Of a DNA stretch of 47,254 nt, positions 1 through 8,422 are shown piece after piece. Under the pieces are notes generated by a model. That model was given only the letters and a program-made list of their open reading frames with translations, was not told the origin of the DNA and did no database searches. The position numbers were made by a program, and so were the translations under genes. The DNA is taken from contig JBEVNR010000025.1 in the NCBI GenBank assembly GCA_040507985.1, positions 1-47,254 of the forward strand, written 5' to 3'. The number at the start of each line of letters is the position of its first letter. Within the stretch, counting starts at the first letter, position 1. Source of the DNA: JBEVNR01 sp040507985. Lineage in GTDB: Bacteria; Pseudomonadota; Alphaproteobacteria; Rickettsiales; UBA6187.

Positions 1-724
1 GGCTCTTGACTAGCGCCTAGACTATCTAATATATAGAAAGTCTATGAACAACAGGCCTTTAAGCGACTATAAGATAAAGAAAATATTACGTCATTTTTGT
101 TTGGATGTATGTGCGAGCAAAACGGCGGAATTATGCGGAATAAACCGCAATACGGCAAACAGATATTTTAACCTTTTCAGGGAGGGCATGGCGTGGCGCC
201 CCCTCCCCGAAAAGGTTAAAACACTTGGGGAATTTGAGTGCGACGAATCGTACTTCGGGGCTAAGCGCGTGCGCGGAAAACGCGGCAGGGGCGCGGCCGG
301 AAAAACGCCGGTTTTTGGGCTGCTCAAACGCGACGGAAAGATTTATGTCGAGATAGTCAAAAACTGCTCAAAAGAGCAGGTCATGCCCATTATTAAAGGA
401 CAAGTCTTGGAAGGATCGACCGTCCATACCGACGGATGGGCGGCATATGACGGCTTGGTTTTGAACGGATACGACCATTACAGAGTATATCATTCGCACG
501 ACGAATTCGCGCGAGGAAAATGCCATGTTAACGGCGTGGAAGCCTTTTGGTCCTTTGCCAAAAGAAGGCTCGCCAAGTTTAACGGAATCGCTCCCCATAC
601 TTTTTACTTGCATCTCAAAGAATGCGAGTTTAGGTTCAATTATTCCGACAATGAACTCGTCTCAATAGTTTTGGAAAAATACAAGAAATATACCAAGCGC
701 TAGTCATGGCGCTAGTCTAGAGCC
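1..724 (+). mobile_element. IS1595-family insertion sequence, complete
   Basis: The element is bounded by 17-bp terminal inverted repeats at 1-17 and 708-724; the right end, reverse-complemented, matches the left at 16 of 17 positions (GGCTCT, then T or A, then GACTAGCGCC). It holds one transposase gene. An imperfect hairpin at 18-44 (TAGACT pairing with AGTCTA, with a further inner stem) reaches the A of the transposase start codon and could limit translation from outside transcripts; that role is inferred. Base 1 of the window is also base 1 of the left repeat, so the left target duplication cannot be seen and this may be a contig edge. To the right lies a truncated IS630-type transposase, so the element probably landed in an older one. 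Confidence 0.88.
44..703 (+). CDS. IS1595-family transposase (ISXO2-like)
   Basis: This 219-residue protein has the usual length of short IS1595-group transposases. A helix-turn-helix-like segment lies at about residues 25-45. The ISXO2-like catalytic domain follows, with the motif CDESYFG (D67), a second aspartate in HTDGW (D130), and HVNGVEAFWSFAKRR near residues 161-175, which carries the Asn/Glu end of the catalytic centre. The basic stretch after the first motif (KRVRGKRGRG) is typical of the family. It would cut and join DNA at the 17-bp ends of the same element. The frame is intact and all catalytic positions are present, so it may be active. The start codon lies at the foot of a hairpin and no clear ribosome binding site is visible. 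Confidence 0.93.
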   Translation: MNNRPLSDYKIKKILRHFCLDVCASKTAELCGINRNTANRYFNLFREGMAWRPLPEKVKTLGEFECDESYFGAKRVRGKRGRGAAGKTPVFGLLKRDGKIYVEIVKNCSKEQVMPIIKGQVLEGSTVHTDGWAAYDGLVLNGYDHYRVYHSHDEFARGKCHVNGVEAFWSFAKRRLAKFNGIAPHTFYLHLKECEFRFNYSDNELVSIVLEKYKKYTKR

Positions 725-1000
725 TACCAAAAATGCGCCGCGCTCTTCGATTGGGTAAAGCTGAATCCAAGAATCCGGCTATGTTACCTGCCGCCTTATT
801 CCCCTAATCTAAACGCCATGGAGCCTTGCCGGGAAATCATGCGCGAACGTACCACGCAAAACGCTTATTATCCCGCCTTCAAGGACTTTACCGAAAAAAT
901 CAGAGACTTCTTTACCGAAATAATCCCTAAAAACGCCCCAAATTGCACCCATAGGCTCACGGATAACTTCCGAATCCTCGGAACAATTAAAAACGCCTGA
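725..1000 (+). pseudogene. IS630-type transposase, 3' remnant
   Basis: Reading from the base after the IS1595 right end gives 91 codons in one frame to a TGA. The translation contains LPPYSPNLNAMEP, the hallmark of the last catalytic block of IS630/Tc1-type transposases (the final acidic residue is the E of MEP), followed by a typical helical C-terminus. No start codon or N-terminal catalytic aspartates are present. The simplest reading is an IS630 element cut by the IS1595 insertion, with the 5' half lying outside the window. The ATG at 818 is internal to this remnant and should not be taken as a gene start. Confidence 0.8.
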
Positions 1001-1051
1001 ATCCCAACTCTTGAAATGCGAGTGGTATAATATTTATTTAAAAATTATTAC

Positions 1052-1081
1052 TTGCAATCTGCCGGCGGACGCGCTTATAAT
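1052..1081 (+). promoter_or_regulatory. Sigma70-like promoter of the 958-residue protein gene
   Basis: TTGCAA (1052-1057) and a perfect TATAAT (1076-1081) are separated by 18 bases. Transcription would begin near 1088 and leave a leader of roughly 110 bases before the ATG at 1199. Within the leader, TTGGTTT near 1124 can pair with AAACCAA near 1148 across a long loop; its meaning is unclear. Confidence 0.6.
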
Positions 1082-1198
1082 GAAATCATCGTACGCAACA
1101 ATTATAATTAAATGTTGGTTTGCTAGCCAATCGATAAATTTTTTAGAAAACCAACCCAAATACGTATCGTTAAAAACCTTTAAATCATCGTTTTCGCC

Positions 1199-4075
1199 AT
1201 GCATTTTGATCCTGCCCACCTAAGTTACCGGACCCCCGGCAGTCTTTTGGAAATGTCGTCTCATGGCGAGAGCAATCTTGAATTAAAGACCAAGATGCGC
1301 TATGCGGCCTATGCTCTCAATCCGGCCAATCATCGGAACGGAATGACGCAAGATGATTTTAAGGCAAGATTCGTCGCAACCCTTCCGCAGCCGGAAAGAA
1401 ACGAAGCCGCCGAAGCCATAAAAAATTTTTCTAACGAAGAAACGGCGGGATTAGCGGAAACGGTGACGAGGCATTACATGTCTTCAAACGTACAATCCGG
1501 AAAATATAACACCGTTGATCCTTATGTTCATAACCTTACTGAACGCACGTTTCAGGAATTAGAAGGATTTCGACAGTTTGCGGGCGGCGACCTCCAACAA
1601 GGCAATAAGGCTTTTCGCACGGAGTATGAAGGGTTATTGGCAAATGTCCATCCTGACATGGTAAAAAAATTACGGCAGGAAGAGCAATCGCTAGTAGAAA
1701 AAAACTATGAATATCATACGGGAGAAAAAATGCCGAAATCTGGCGCTTCCTCTCTAACTGCTCCGGCATATTCGCCTCCCCCATCTCCTCCTCCGTCTTA
1801 CTCCTCTACGGCGTCTCAGCCGGACGCTAAAAACGCGCTTGGCGATCCTACAAAAAAGATGGGACGCTTTAGGAAGTTTCTTCACAACATAGGTCGGGGC
1901 GTAGGGCGCATCGCTCAAGGATTGGGCGGAGGAGGAGCTGTTCTCGGAGCGATTTTAACTGCGGTAGGGCTAGCTTCGATTTTTTTTACCGGTCCGGTTG
2001 GATTTGCCATAGCGGGAGTCGGCGTAGCCTTAATGGCAACGGGAGCAACGTCTCTCCTGGCGGGAACCGAAATACACGACCACAGCAAGAAACGCGTTGA
2101 CGGCCATAAAGAGCAAAAAGCGCTGGAGACCGCCGCCAAGACAACGCAACCCCAGACGCAACAAGAGAGACATGCCGATCTTGTGAAGCAAATTATCCCT
2201 CTGGTTGGTCCGGCGGTGCAGCAAGCCATGTCTCAAAACCTGACGGGACCGACGCAAGCCCAACAGTTTGGCCAACCGCCTTTCCCGACGCAAAACCATG
2301 CATCCCCGTATTCGCCGGGGGCTTTTCAGCAAACCCCAGGGAACGCTCCGGTTGATTTATCGTCTTTTCTCTCAAAACCCACGGAACCCGCCGCTTCCTC
2401 TCTCGTCAACGGGCCGTCAATGGACTCCTCTTCGGTACGTTCCATAGAGGAAGATTACGACAGGTCGCAAAGAATAAACTCCGCAATTGACATGCGGTGG
2501 AAACATAACCCCTTAAATGTATCGTCGCCGGACTGGACTCCCGACAAGGCTAACGAGCTATATGCAAATGCCGCGCGCAGATTCTCTGGCATGAACACGG
2601 CCCAAATGAAGAAAGCCATAGTAAGCGAATCCGCTCTTTTATATGAATATTTAAACGCTCCGTCAGCGCAGGACAACGGATTTAGAGAAAGCGTTTCCTC
2701 CATGTTGCCGGAACAAGATAAATTAGGCCAAAAGCTTGACGGGCTTAGCGATGCAGGAATCATTGAAATGGGAGCGATAGTCACAGGCTATTCCCAAATT
2801 GAGTCCGATCTAAGGAATTGCAGTAACGATAGAGAAAAGAACGATTACCTCGGCGGAAAGAAATTTGGAAGTTTAATGTTATCCGCATATCCGAGAAGGG
2901 ATGAGCGTGGGCAAGAACAAAATTTGGGCTATTTTATCCATCAAATAGAAAACGCGCAATATAACGATGCTTCCCATAACGTCGAAAATGACGCAACTCG
3001 CGGCACGCCTTCACGAGGCGCAGGCATTGAGATGAGGCAAACGCCGTTAATCGGCGATAACGCTGACGTATCTATGCGTTATACATCTTGCCAACAACAA
3101 GGCCTGGCCGGTTTTCCACCCTTTAGACCTCAAGACAATAGTCGTGCTCCCGGTGAAGACCCAATCCCACGTCCAAGAGCGCCGAACCCCCATTTCAACC
3201 AAAACACCGAAGAAACGCCCATTCTTCCCTTTGGTCGGACGCAAGTTGTCGACATCCGGCCGATAAGACCGACTCCTATGCGGCAAAACCAAGGAGCGGA
3301 GCTTTTGTTAGCTGGTTTATCTACGGAACATACTGATCGGAGTCCATCATCTACGCCCGGCGGCAATTCCTCAAGAGAAGAAACTACGTCAGGGGTAGAA
3401 AATCCCGTCCTTCCCTTTGGTCCGACGCAAGCCGCCGGCGCCCAATCAAGACCGAATGCGGGAGCGGCGCTTTTTGCCGGCTTAACGGAACCGAGACCGG
3501 CGCTTAACGGTCAAAACCCCTCACTCGCGCTCGACGACAACCTCGCTTCTCATTCCGAAACCTCCTCTGCCGCCGAAAATGAGCAACGGGGAGAAAGCTT
3601 TATGCCGCCTCTTCCCTTCGGCCCGACTAATAATGCGGAAGAAGGATTGGCCGAGGAATCGGAGTCGGAAATAGATGCGGAAGAAGGATTGGCCGAGGAA
3701 TCGGAAATAAATACCTCCGTAAATAATACAGGAAGGTCAGAACGATCTGCAGTTCTAGCCGGAATGTCTCCGGAAGATGTCTCTGTGTTTAATGATTGTT
3801 CTAATGCATTACGATTCTCTTATCTAGCCAATAATGCGTCACTTTCAGCCGGCAGGGAAGAGCCTCAACAATCTTCAGAGACAAATATAGAAAATTTAGA
3901 AGGGAAAGAGCATGATTCGGGTTATGACACCGGTTCAAATTCCTCCTCGCCACGCAGCACCACTTTTGCTAATGCGAGTCTGCGAAAAAACCTGACCGTA
4001 GAAAGAAGAAGTGGTTCTTGGGGAAATTTAGTAGCAAGCTCTCGATCTGGCGACAAACAGGTTGAAATCAACTAG
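1199..4075 (+). CDS. Large repeat-containing protein of unknown function
   Basis: I do not recognise this 958-residue protein. It has a mostly helical N-terminal part (1-175), a proline/serine-rich linker (about 180-200, with SPPPSPPPSY), and a glycine-rich hydrophobic region at about 241-287 that could form two membrane helices. A Gln/Pro-rich section and a second folded region (about 420-600) follow. In the last third, LPFG-R/P-T-Q/N occurs three times at intervals of 62 and 67 residues, each but the last soon followed by a GA-L-AGL motif. A 14-residue acidic unit is duplicated at the DNA level. There is no signal peptide. The start could also be the ATG at 1253; neither has a strong ribosome binding site. 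Base composition looks more AT-rich than the neighbouring ilvC/his genes. A secreted effector or membrane-active toxin is possible but not shown. Confidence 0.75.
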   Translation: MHFDPAHLSYRTPGSLLEMSSHGESNLELKTKMRYAAYALNPANHRNGMTQDDFKARFVATLPQPERNEAAEAIKNFSNEETAGLAETVTRHYMSSNVQSGKYNTVDPYVHNLTERTFQELEGFRQFAGGDLQQGNKAFRTEYEGLLANVHPDMVKKLRQEEQSLVEKNYEYHTGEKMPKSGASSLTAPAYSPPPSPPPSYSSTASQPDAKNALGDPTKKMGRFRKFLHNIGRGVGRIAQGLGGGGAVLGAILTAVGLASIFFTGPVGFAIAGVGVALMATGATSLLAGTEIHDHSKKRVDGHKEQKALETAAKTTQPQTQQERHADLVKQIIPLVGPAVQQAMSQNLTGPTQAQQFGQPPFPTQNHASPYSPGAFQQTPGNAPVDLSSFLSKPTEPAASSLVNGPSMDSSSVRSIEEDYDRSQRINSAIDMRWKHNPLNVSSPDWTPDKANELYANAARRFSGMNTAQMKKAIVSESALLYEYLNAPSAQDNGFRESVSSMLPEQDKLGQKLDGLSDAGIIEMGAIVTGYSQIESDLRNCSNDREKNDYLGGKKFGSLMLSAYPRRDERGQEQNLGYFIHQIENAQYNDASHNVENDATRGTPSRGAGIEMRQTPLIGDNADVSMRYTSCQQQGLAGFPPFRPQDNSRAPGEDPIPRPRAPNPHFNQNTEETPILPFGRTQVVDIRPIRPTPMRQNQGAELLLAGLSTEHTDRSPSSTPGGNSSREETTSGVENPVLPFGPTQAAGAQSRPNAGAALFAGLTEPRPALNGQNPSLALDDNLASHSETSSAAENEQRGESFMPPLPFGPTNNAEEGLAEESESEIDAEEGLAEESEINTSVNNTGRSERSAVLAGMSPEDVSVFNDCSNALRFSYLANNASLSAGREEPQQSSETNIENLEGKEHDSGYDTGSNSSSPRSTTFANASLRKNLTVERRSGSWGNLVASSRSGDKQVEIN
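3633..3705 (+). repeat. 42-bp tandem duplication inside the 958-residue gene
   Basis: The stretch that starts ATGCGGAAGAAGG at 3633 recurs at 3675, an exact shift of 42 bases (14 codons). About 31 bases are identical, and both copies encode AEEGLAEESE. The match at DNA level suggests a recent in-frame duplication in an acidic region that tolerates length change. Confidence 0.85.
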
Positions 4076-4079
4076 TAGA

Positions 4080-4109
4080 AAAATCATGAGATCCCTGCTT
4101 CCGCAGGGA
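4080..4109 (+). repeat. REP-like element, copy 1, just after a stop codon
   Basis: Thirty bases beginning AAAATCATGAGATCCC match 27 of 30 positions of the reverse strand at 24679-24708. Here CCCTGC (4093-4098) and GCAGGG (4103-4108) form a 6-bp stem around TTCC. It begins four bases past the TAG of the upstream gene, in the sense direction. No T-run follows, so it is not a classic intrinsic terminator, but it could protect or end the transcript. Confidence 0.6.
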
Positions 4110-4288
4110 CAAGGGATGTTCGTGGCATAATAACGTTAACCTGTCGCTCATTATTATATTAATTAGTTAATTAATTTTCTTGCCCTGAGGCAGCGCGCAC
4201 CACACCCTATATTTTTCTGTACAACTCCGCATAAAAAGGCTATAGGGTAAGGATGATAACGTATTAATTATGTATTGCAGTTTCGGTC

Positions 4289-5314
4289 ATGGCGTTAAAC
4301 GTATATTACGATAAAGATGCAAATTTGGATAACGTCACCGGAAAATCGGTGGCTGTCATCGGTTACGGCAGCCAAGGCCATGCCCATGCGCTGAATTTGC
4401 GCGACAGCGGCGTAAAAAACATTCGCATCGGTCTACGCGCCGGTTCCGCCTATGCCCAAACGGCGAAAGAGGACGGGTTCGACGTCGTGTCTCCCGCCGA
4501 GGCCGTTAAGGGCGCGGATATCGTCATGATTCTTACCCCCGACGAAACGCAAGCCGAGTTATACCAAGACGTCGTCGCCCCGAATCTTAAAAAAGGCGCC
4601 ACCCTTGCCTTTGCCCATGGTTTTTGCGTACATTTTGGATTGATCGTTCCGCCGAAAGACGTCGACGTCATCATGATCGCCCCGAAAGGACCGGGTCATA
4701 CCGTGCGCGGCGAATATAAAAAAGGCGGCGGCGTTCCGTGCTTGATAGCAGTAGCGAAAGACGCTTCCGGAAAGGCCAAGCAAACCGCCCTCGCATGGGC
4801 AAGCGGCGTCGGCGGCGGACGCAGCGGCATTATAGAAACGACGTTTAAGGACGAATGCGAAACCGATCTGTTCGGCGAACAAGCGGTGCTTTGCGGCGGC
4901 GTTTCCGCCCTTATTCAAGCCGGATTTGAAACGCTCGTCGAGGCGGGGTATCCCGAAGAAATGGCGTATTTCGAGTGCCTGCACGAAATGAAGCTAATCG
5001 TCGACCTTATTTACGAAGGCGGATTAGCGAACATGCGCTACTCGATCTCCAATACGGCGGAATACGGCGATTACGTCTCGGGTCGTCGCGTCATTACGCC
5101 GGAAACCAAAGCGGAAATGAAGCGTATTCTTACCGACATTCAAGAAGGGCGCTTCGCTCGGGACTGGACTCTGGAAAATAAGGCCGGCGCGCCTTCCTTT
5201 AAGGCTATTCGCCAATTACAAGCCGAGACTCGTATCGAAAAAGTGGGTCAACGCCTACGTGCTATGATGCCGTGGATCGCCAAAAATCAGTTGGTCAAGA
5301 AAAAGGCCGCCTAG
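4289..5314 (+). CDS. ilvC: Ketol-acid reductoisomerase
   Basis: The enzyme converts 2-acetolactate or 2-aceto-2-hydroxybutyrate to the dihydroxy acid using NADPH and Mg2+, the second common step of valine and isoleucine synthesis. The 341-residue length is that of the short (class I) form. The N-terminal Rossmann fold carries GYGSQG at 25-30. The C-terminal knotted domain has the metal-binding acidic residues in ETDLFGEQ and the following helices (near residues 190-230). The start at 4289 fits the usual MxVYYDKD beginning. ilvC lies 8 bases before hisA on the same strand, so the two are probably cotranscribed; other ilv genes are not in the window. Confidence 0.97.
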   Translation: MALNVYYDKDANLDNVTGKSVAVIGYGSQGHAHALNLRDSGVKNIRIGLRAGSAYAQTAKEDGFDVVSPAEAVKGADIVMILTPDETQAELYQDVVAPNLKKGATLAFAHGFCVHFGLIVPPKDVDVIMIAPKGPGHTVRGEYKKGGGVPCLIAVAKDASGKAKQTALAWASGVGGGRSGIIETTFKDECETDLFGEQAVLCGGVSALIQAGFETLVEAGYPEEMAYFECLHEMKLIVDLIYEGGLANMRYSISNTAEYGDYVSGRRVITPETKAEMKRILTDIQEGRFARDWTLENKAGAPSFKAIRQLQAETRIEKVGQRLRAMMPWIAKNQLVKKKAA

Positions 5315-5322
5315 TTTTTTTC

Positions 5323-6078
5323 ATGGAAAGCGTCACGTTTGATCTCTACCCGGCCATTGACATAAAAAACGGGCAATGCGTTCGCCTAACGCGCGGCGAT
5401 ATGGGTAGCGCCGTCGTGTTTTCCGACAATCCGGCGGATCAAGCCATGCGTTTTCAGGCGCAGGGTGCGGTAAAATTGCACGTCGTGGATTTAGACGGCG
5501 CATGCCAAGGCGAAAAAGTGAACGGAAAGGCGGTGGAAGCCGTCATTTCCGCAACCAAACTCGACATGCAACTCGGCGGCGGCGTTCGCACGATGGACGA
5601 CGTTTCTTATTGGCTAGATAAGGGCGTATCGCGCGTGATTCTCGGTACGGCGGCGGTGAAAAATCCCGCTTTAGTCGAAGCGGCGGCAACGCGTTATCCC
5701 GGACGGATTATGCTCGGGGTTGACGCGCGCGGGGGAAAGGCGGCGGTGGAGGGATGGAAGGAAAACACCGAACGCTCGGTCATTGATATATTGTCTCATT
5801 TTTCACATCTTCCTATAGCGTCGGCAATTTACACCGACGTAGGCCGTGACGGCGCGATGCAAGGTCCGGACCTGGAAGGCACCGTCGAGATAGCCCGACG
5901 CTCACCCTTTCCCATCATTCTTTCGGGAGGAGTGGCGTCGTATGACGACGTCAAGGCGGCGTTCGGCCTGGCGAAAGACGGCGTTGTGGGCGCCATTAGC
6001 GGACGCGCGATTTACGATGGCGCGATCGACGTCGCCGAGGCATTGCGCCGCATTGAAACATGGCGCCTTCATGCTTAA
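5323..6078 (+). CDS. hisA: Phosphoribosylformimino-AICAR phosphate isomerase
   Basis: HisA opens the ProFAR ring (an Amadori rearrangement) in histidine synthesis. The product from the ATG at 5323 is 251 residues, a normal beta/alpha-barrel length. An upstream ATG at 5272 lies within ilvC and would add 17 residues unlike the family, so it is rejected. Catalytic aspartates are D13 (in PAIDIKNG) and D172 (in YTDVGRDG). The two phosphate-binding loops are GGGVRT near 86 and a GG pair in the C-terminal half (SGGVAS). It overlaps hisF by 8 bases, which implies translational coupling. Confidence 0.96.
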   Translation: MESVTFDLYPAIDIKNGQCVRLTRGDMGSAVVFSDNPADQAMRFQAQGAVKLHVVDLDGACQGEKVNGKAVEAVISATKLDMQLGGGVRTMDDVSYWLDKGVSRVILGTAAVKNPALVEAAATRYPGRIMLGVDARGGKAAVEGWKENTERSVIDILSHFSHLPIASAIYTDVGRDGAMQGPDLEGTVEIARRSPFPIILSGGVASYDDVKAAFGLAKDGVVGAISGRAIYDGAIDVAEALRRIETWRLHA

Positions 6079-6829
6079 GACCCGCGTTATACCTTGCTTA
6101 GACGTGAAGGACGGCCGCGTCGTCAAGGGTGTGAATTTCGTCGATCTCGCCGACGCCGGCGATCCGGTGCTGCAAGCCGCCTTTTACGATAAGGAAGGGG
6201 CGGACGAGCTATGTTTTCTGGATATAAACGCGTCGCACGAAGGACGTGACACCTTGTTTGATACGGTAAGCAAGGTGGCGGCGCAATGTTTCATTCCCTT
6301 AACGGTAGGCGGGGGAGTAGCGACAAACGAAGACGTTCGCCGTTTGTTGCTCGCCGGGGCAGACAAAGCGTCTATCAATTCGGCGGCGGTGCGCGATCCG
6401 GAATGCGTTCGGCGCGGGGCCGAAAAATTCGGCAGCCAGTGCATCGTCGTGGCGATCGACGCGCGAAAAGTAGGGGACGACTACCATATTTTTACACATG
6501 GAGGAAGGCGCGAAACGGGCATTGACGCCGTGGTTTGGGCGGAACGCATGGCCGCCTACGGCGCAGGCGAATTGCTGGTGACGTCAATGGATAGGGACGG
6601 CACGAAACAAGGATTCGACGTCGAGTTGCTGAAGCGCATCACTTCGCGGGTGCGCGTTCCCGTTATCGCGTCGGGAGGCGTGGGGAAGCCGGAGCATTTC
6701 GCTGAGGCGGCGCTCGAAGGCGGGGCCACCGGATTATTGGCGGCGTCGGTGTTTCATTTCGGCCATTTTTCCGTTGCCGACGCTAAGCGCGCGATGGAAA
6801 AAGCGGGCGTGCCGGTGCGGTATCATTAA
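6071..6829 (+). CDS. hisF: Imidazole glycerol phosphate synthase, cyclase subunit
   Basis: HisF uses ammonia delivered by HisH to turn PRFAR into imidazole glycerol phosphate and AICAR. The ATG at 6071 gives 252 residues starting MLKTRVIPCLDV, the normal family start, with catalytic D11 and D130 (in VAIDAR). Phosphate sites are visible as TVGGGV near 78-83 and ASGGVG in the C-terminal half. It starts inside the last codons of hisA and is followed by hisE after 10 bases. The glutaminase partner hisH, often next to hisA, is not in this cluster and must lie elsewhere. Confidence 0.96.
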   Translation: MLKTRVIPCLDVKDGRVVKGVNFVDLADAGDPVLQAAFYDKEGADELCFLDINASHEGRDTLFDTVSKVAAQCFIPLTVGGGVATNEDVRRLLLAGADKASINSAAVRDPECVRRGAEKFGSQCIVVAIDARKVGDDYHIFTHGGRRETGIDAVVWAERMAAYGAGELLVTSMDRDGTKQGFDVELLKRITSRVRVPVIASGGVGKPEHFAEAALEGGATGLLAASVFHFGHFSVADAKRAMEKAGVPVRYH

Positions 6830-6839
6830 GGGGAACGTC

Positions 6840-7157
6840 ATGGCGCACGACGTCAAGTTCATTCAATATCTGTACGATCTTATCGTGGAACGGCGCGACA
6901 CGTTGCCAAAAGGGTCTTACGTGACCAAGCTTTTTAAGAAGGGACGCGCCAAAATCGCGCAAAAGCTTGGAGAGGAAGCGGTCGAAACGGTCATCGAAGC
7001 AATGGCGAACGATAAGGAGCGCGCCGTGTCGGAAAGCGCCGATCTTATTTTTCACCTGCTTGTATTATGGGCGGACATGGGGCTTACGCCCCGCGACGTC
7101 ATAAAAGAGCTGCGCCGCCGCCACGAGAGCGCCGAAGGCGCGCCGGCTGAAAAATAA
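6840..7157 (+). CDS. hisE: Phosphoribosyl-ATP pyrophosphatase
   Basis: HisE hydrolyses phosphoribosyl-ATP to phosphoribosyl-AMP, step two of histidine synthesis. The ATG at 6840, preceded by AAGGGG, gives 105 residues, the size of stand-alone HisE. The all-alpha MazG-like fold shows its metal-binding acidic pattern: KLGEEAVETVIEA at about 42-54 and ESADLIFHLLV at about 64-74. An upstream ATG at 6774 lies inside hisF and is rejected. It is the last gene of the ilvC-hisA-hisF-hisE run and converges with uppP, 11 bases away. Confidence 0.95.
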   Translation: MAHDVKFIQYLYDLIVERRDTLPKGSYVTKLFKKGRAKIAQKLGEEAVETVIEAMANDKERAVSESADLIFHLLVLWADMGLTPRDVIKELRRRHESAEGAPAEK

Positions 7158-7168
7158 AGGCCGTTTAA

Positions 7169-7975
7169 TTAAGCGCTTTTCATCGTTAAGAAAATGAAGC
7201 ACGCCATCGCGAGAATGATGCGATAGACGCCGAAAGGAATGAAATTATGGCGGGAGACGTAGCGGAGCAGCGCCTTAACGCTAAAAAACGCCGAGACGAA
7301 CGCCGTGAGGAAACCGATGGCGATCAACGCGAGGGCGTCCGGCGCAAGGGCGTCCCGCCGCTCGTATAGGTCTAGCGCGGTGGCGGCGAAAAGCGTGGGC
7401 AGCGCCAATAAAAAAGAGAATTCCGCCGCCGTTTTTCGATTCAATCCGAACGCCAATCCGCCCAAAATAGTGCAGGCCGATCGAGACGATCCGGGAATGA
7501 CGGCTATCGCCTGGCAGCATCCGATAAGCAGCGCCGTCTTAAGCGACAATTCGTCGACCGACGTCACGTCGCGTTCCTTCTTCACGTATTTTTCTATCGC
7601 AATCATGGCTACCCCGCCCACGAACAAGGCGGCGCACACCACGTAAGGCGAAAAAAGAACGGTTTTAATAAAATCGTAGGCAGTTAACCCCACGATGACG
7701 GAAGGCACGAAGGCGACCGCGCATAGCATGGCCCACCGATTGCGGGTGAAATATCCGCGTCCGAACGCAAACAGGTTTTTTATGCGCGAGGCGTAGGCGG
7801 ACATGACGGCGCACACCGCGCCCGCTTGGATCGAAACGATGAACACGTCGTTTCCGGGCATGTTTTTCGGCAGAAAGGAATCAAGCAAAATCAAGTGGCC
7901 GGTGGAAGAAACGGGCAAAAATTCCGTTATGCCTTCCACTAATCCAAGCAATATCGCCGAGAAAAGGAACTCCAT
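7169..7975 (-). CDS. uppP: Undecaprenyl-diphosphatase (UppP/BacA family)
   Basis: This integral membrane enzyme removes a phosphate from undecaprenyl diphosphate to recycle the lipid carrier for peptidoglycan and other envelope polymers. The 268-residue protein is of normal length with about seven or eight hydrophobic segments. The first family motif, EGITEFLPVSSTGH, is at about 14-27; the second, PGSSRSACT, with its essential arginine, is near 160-170. It starts directly after the atpC stop codon (7976), so it is probably read as the last gene of the ATP synthase operon, coupling energy and envelope genes by position only. Confidence 0.95.
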   Translation of the reverse strand: MEFLFSAILLGLVEGITEFLPVSSTGHLILLDSFLPKNMPGNDVFIVSIQAGAVCAVMSAYASRIKNLFAFGRGYFTRNRWAMLCAVAFVPSVIVGLTAYDFIKTVLFSPYVVCAALFVGGVAMIAIEKYVKKERDVTSVDELSLKTALLIGCCQAIAVIPGSSRSACTILGGLAFGLNRKTAAEFSFLLALPTLFAATALDLYERRDALAPDALALIAIGFLTAFVSAFFSVKALLRYVSRHNFIPFGVYRIILAMACFIFLTMKSA

Positions 7976-8392
7976 TTAGGCGGCGAGTTTTTCGGCGCGA
8001 ATCACGTCTTGCAGCGCGCGAAGATAGAGAATTTCCTGCGTCGCGTCGGGAGCGTCCGTTTTTTTCTCTAGCGCCGCGACGTCTTTTTCGAGCGACTCCG
8101 GCGTCACGCCGTTTAGGTCGGTAGCACGGTCCGCCAAAACGGTGGTGCGATAGGGGAGTATTTCGACGAATCCCGACGACACGACGAATCGGCGAGAGGG
8201 GGAATCGAGCGTTTCTTCATAGACGGAAAGCAGCGCCATTTTTTGCAGCGTCGCAATAATTGGCGCGTGTCCGGGCAACACGCCCATATAGCCGTCGGCG
8301 CAGGGAACGAGCGCTTGCTTCGCTTTCGCGGTCAAGACGTTTTTCTCCGGCGAGACGATGCATATGTCGAAATATTCTTGCGGGGTATCCAT
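7976..8392 (-). CDS. atpC: ATP synthase F1 epsilon subunit
   Basis: Epsilon is part of the rotor stalk and can inhibit ATP hydrolysis. The ATG at 8392 has GAGGAG nine bases upstream and gives a 138-residue protein starting MDTPQEYF; an ATG at 8413 would add seven residues but would place that binding site inside the gene. The N-terminal beta-sandwich carries the conserved LVPCADGYMGVLPGHAP pattern (about residues 28-45), followed by a helical C-terminal domain (about 85-138). It follows atpD after 30 bases and abuts uppP. Confidence 0.93.
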   Translation of the reverse strand: MDTPQEYFDICIVSPEKNVLTAKAKQALVPCADGYMGVLPGHAPIIATLQKMALLSVYEETLDSPSRRFVVSSGFVEILPYRTTVLADRATDLNGVTPESLEKDVAALEKKTDAPDATQEILYLRALQDVIRAEKLAA

Positions 8393-8422
8393 GGTCGGTA
8401 ACTCCTCATCCATTCCGGAAGC

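Noticed and set aside
1011..1031. TTGAAA and TATAAT as promoter boxes
   Set aside because: They are only nine bases apart; the pair at 1052-1081 has correct spacing.
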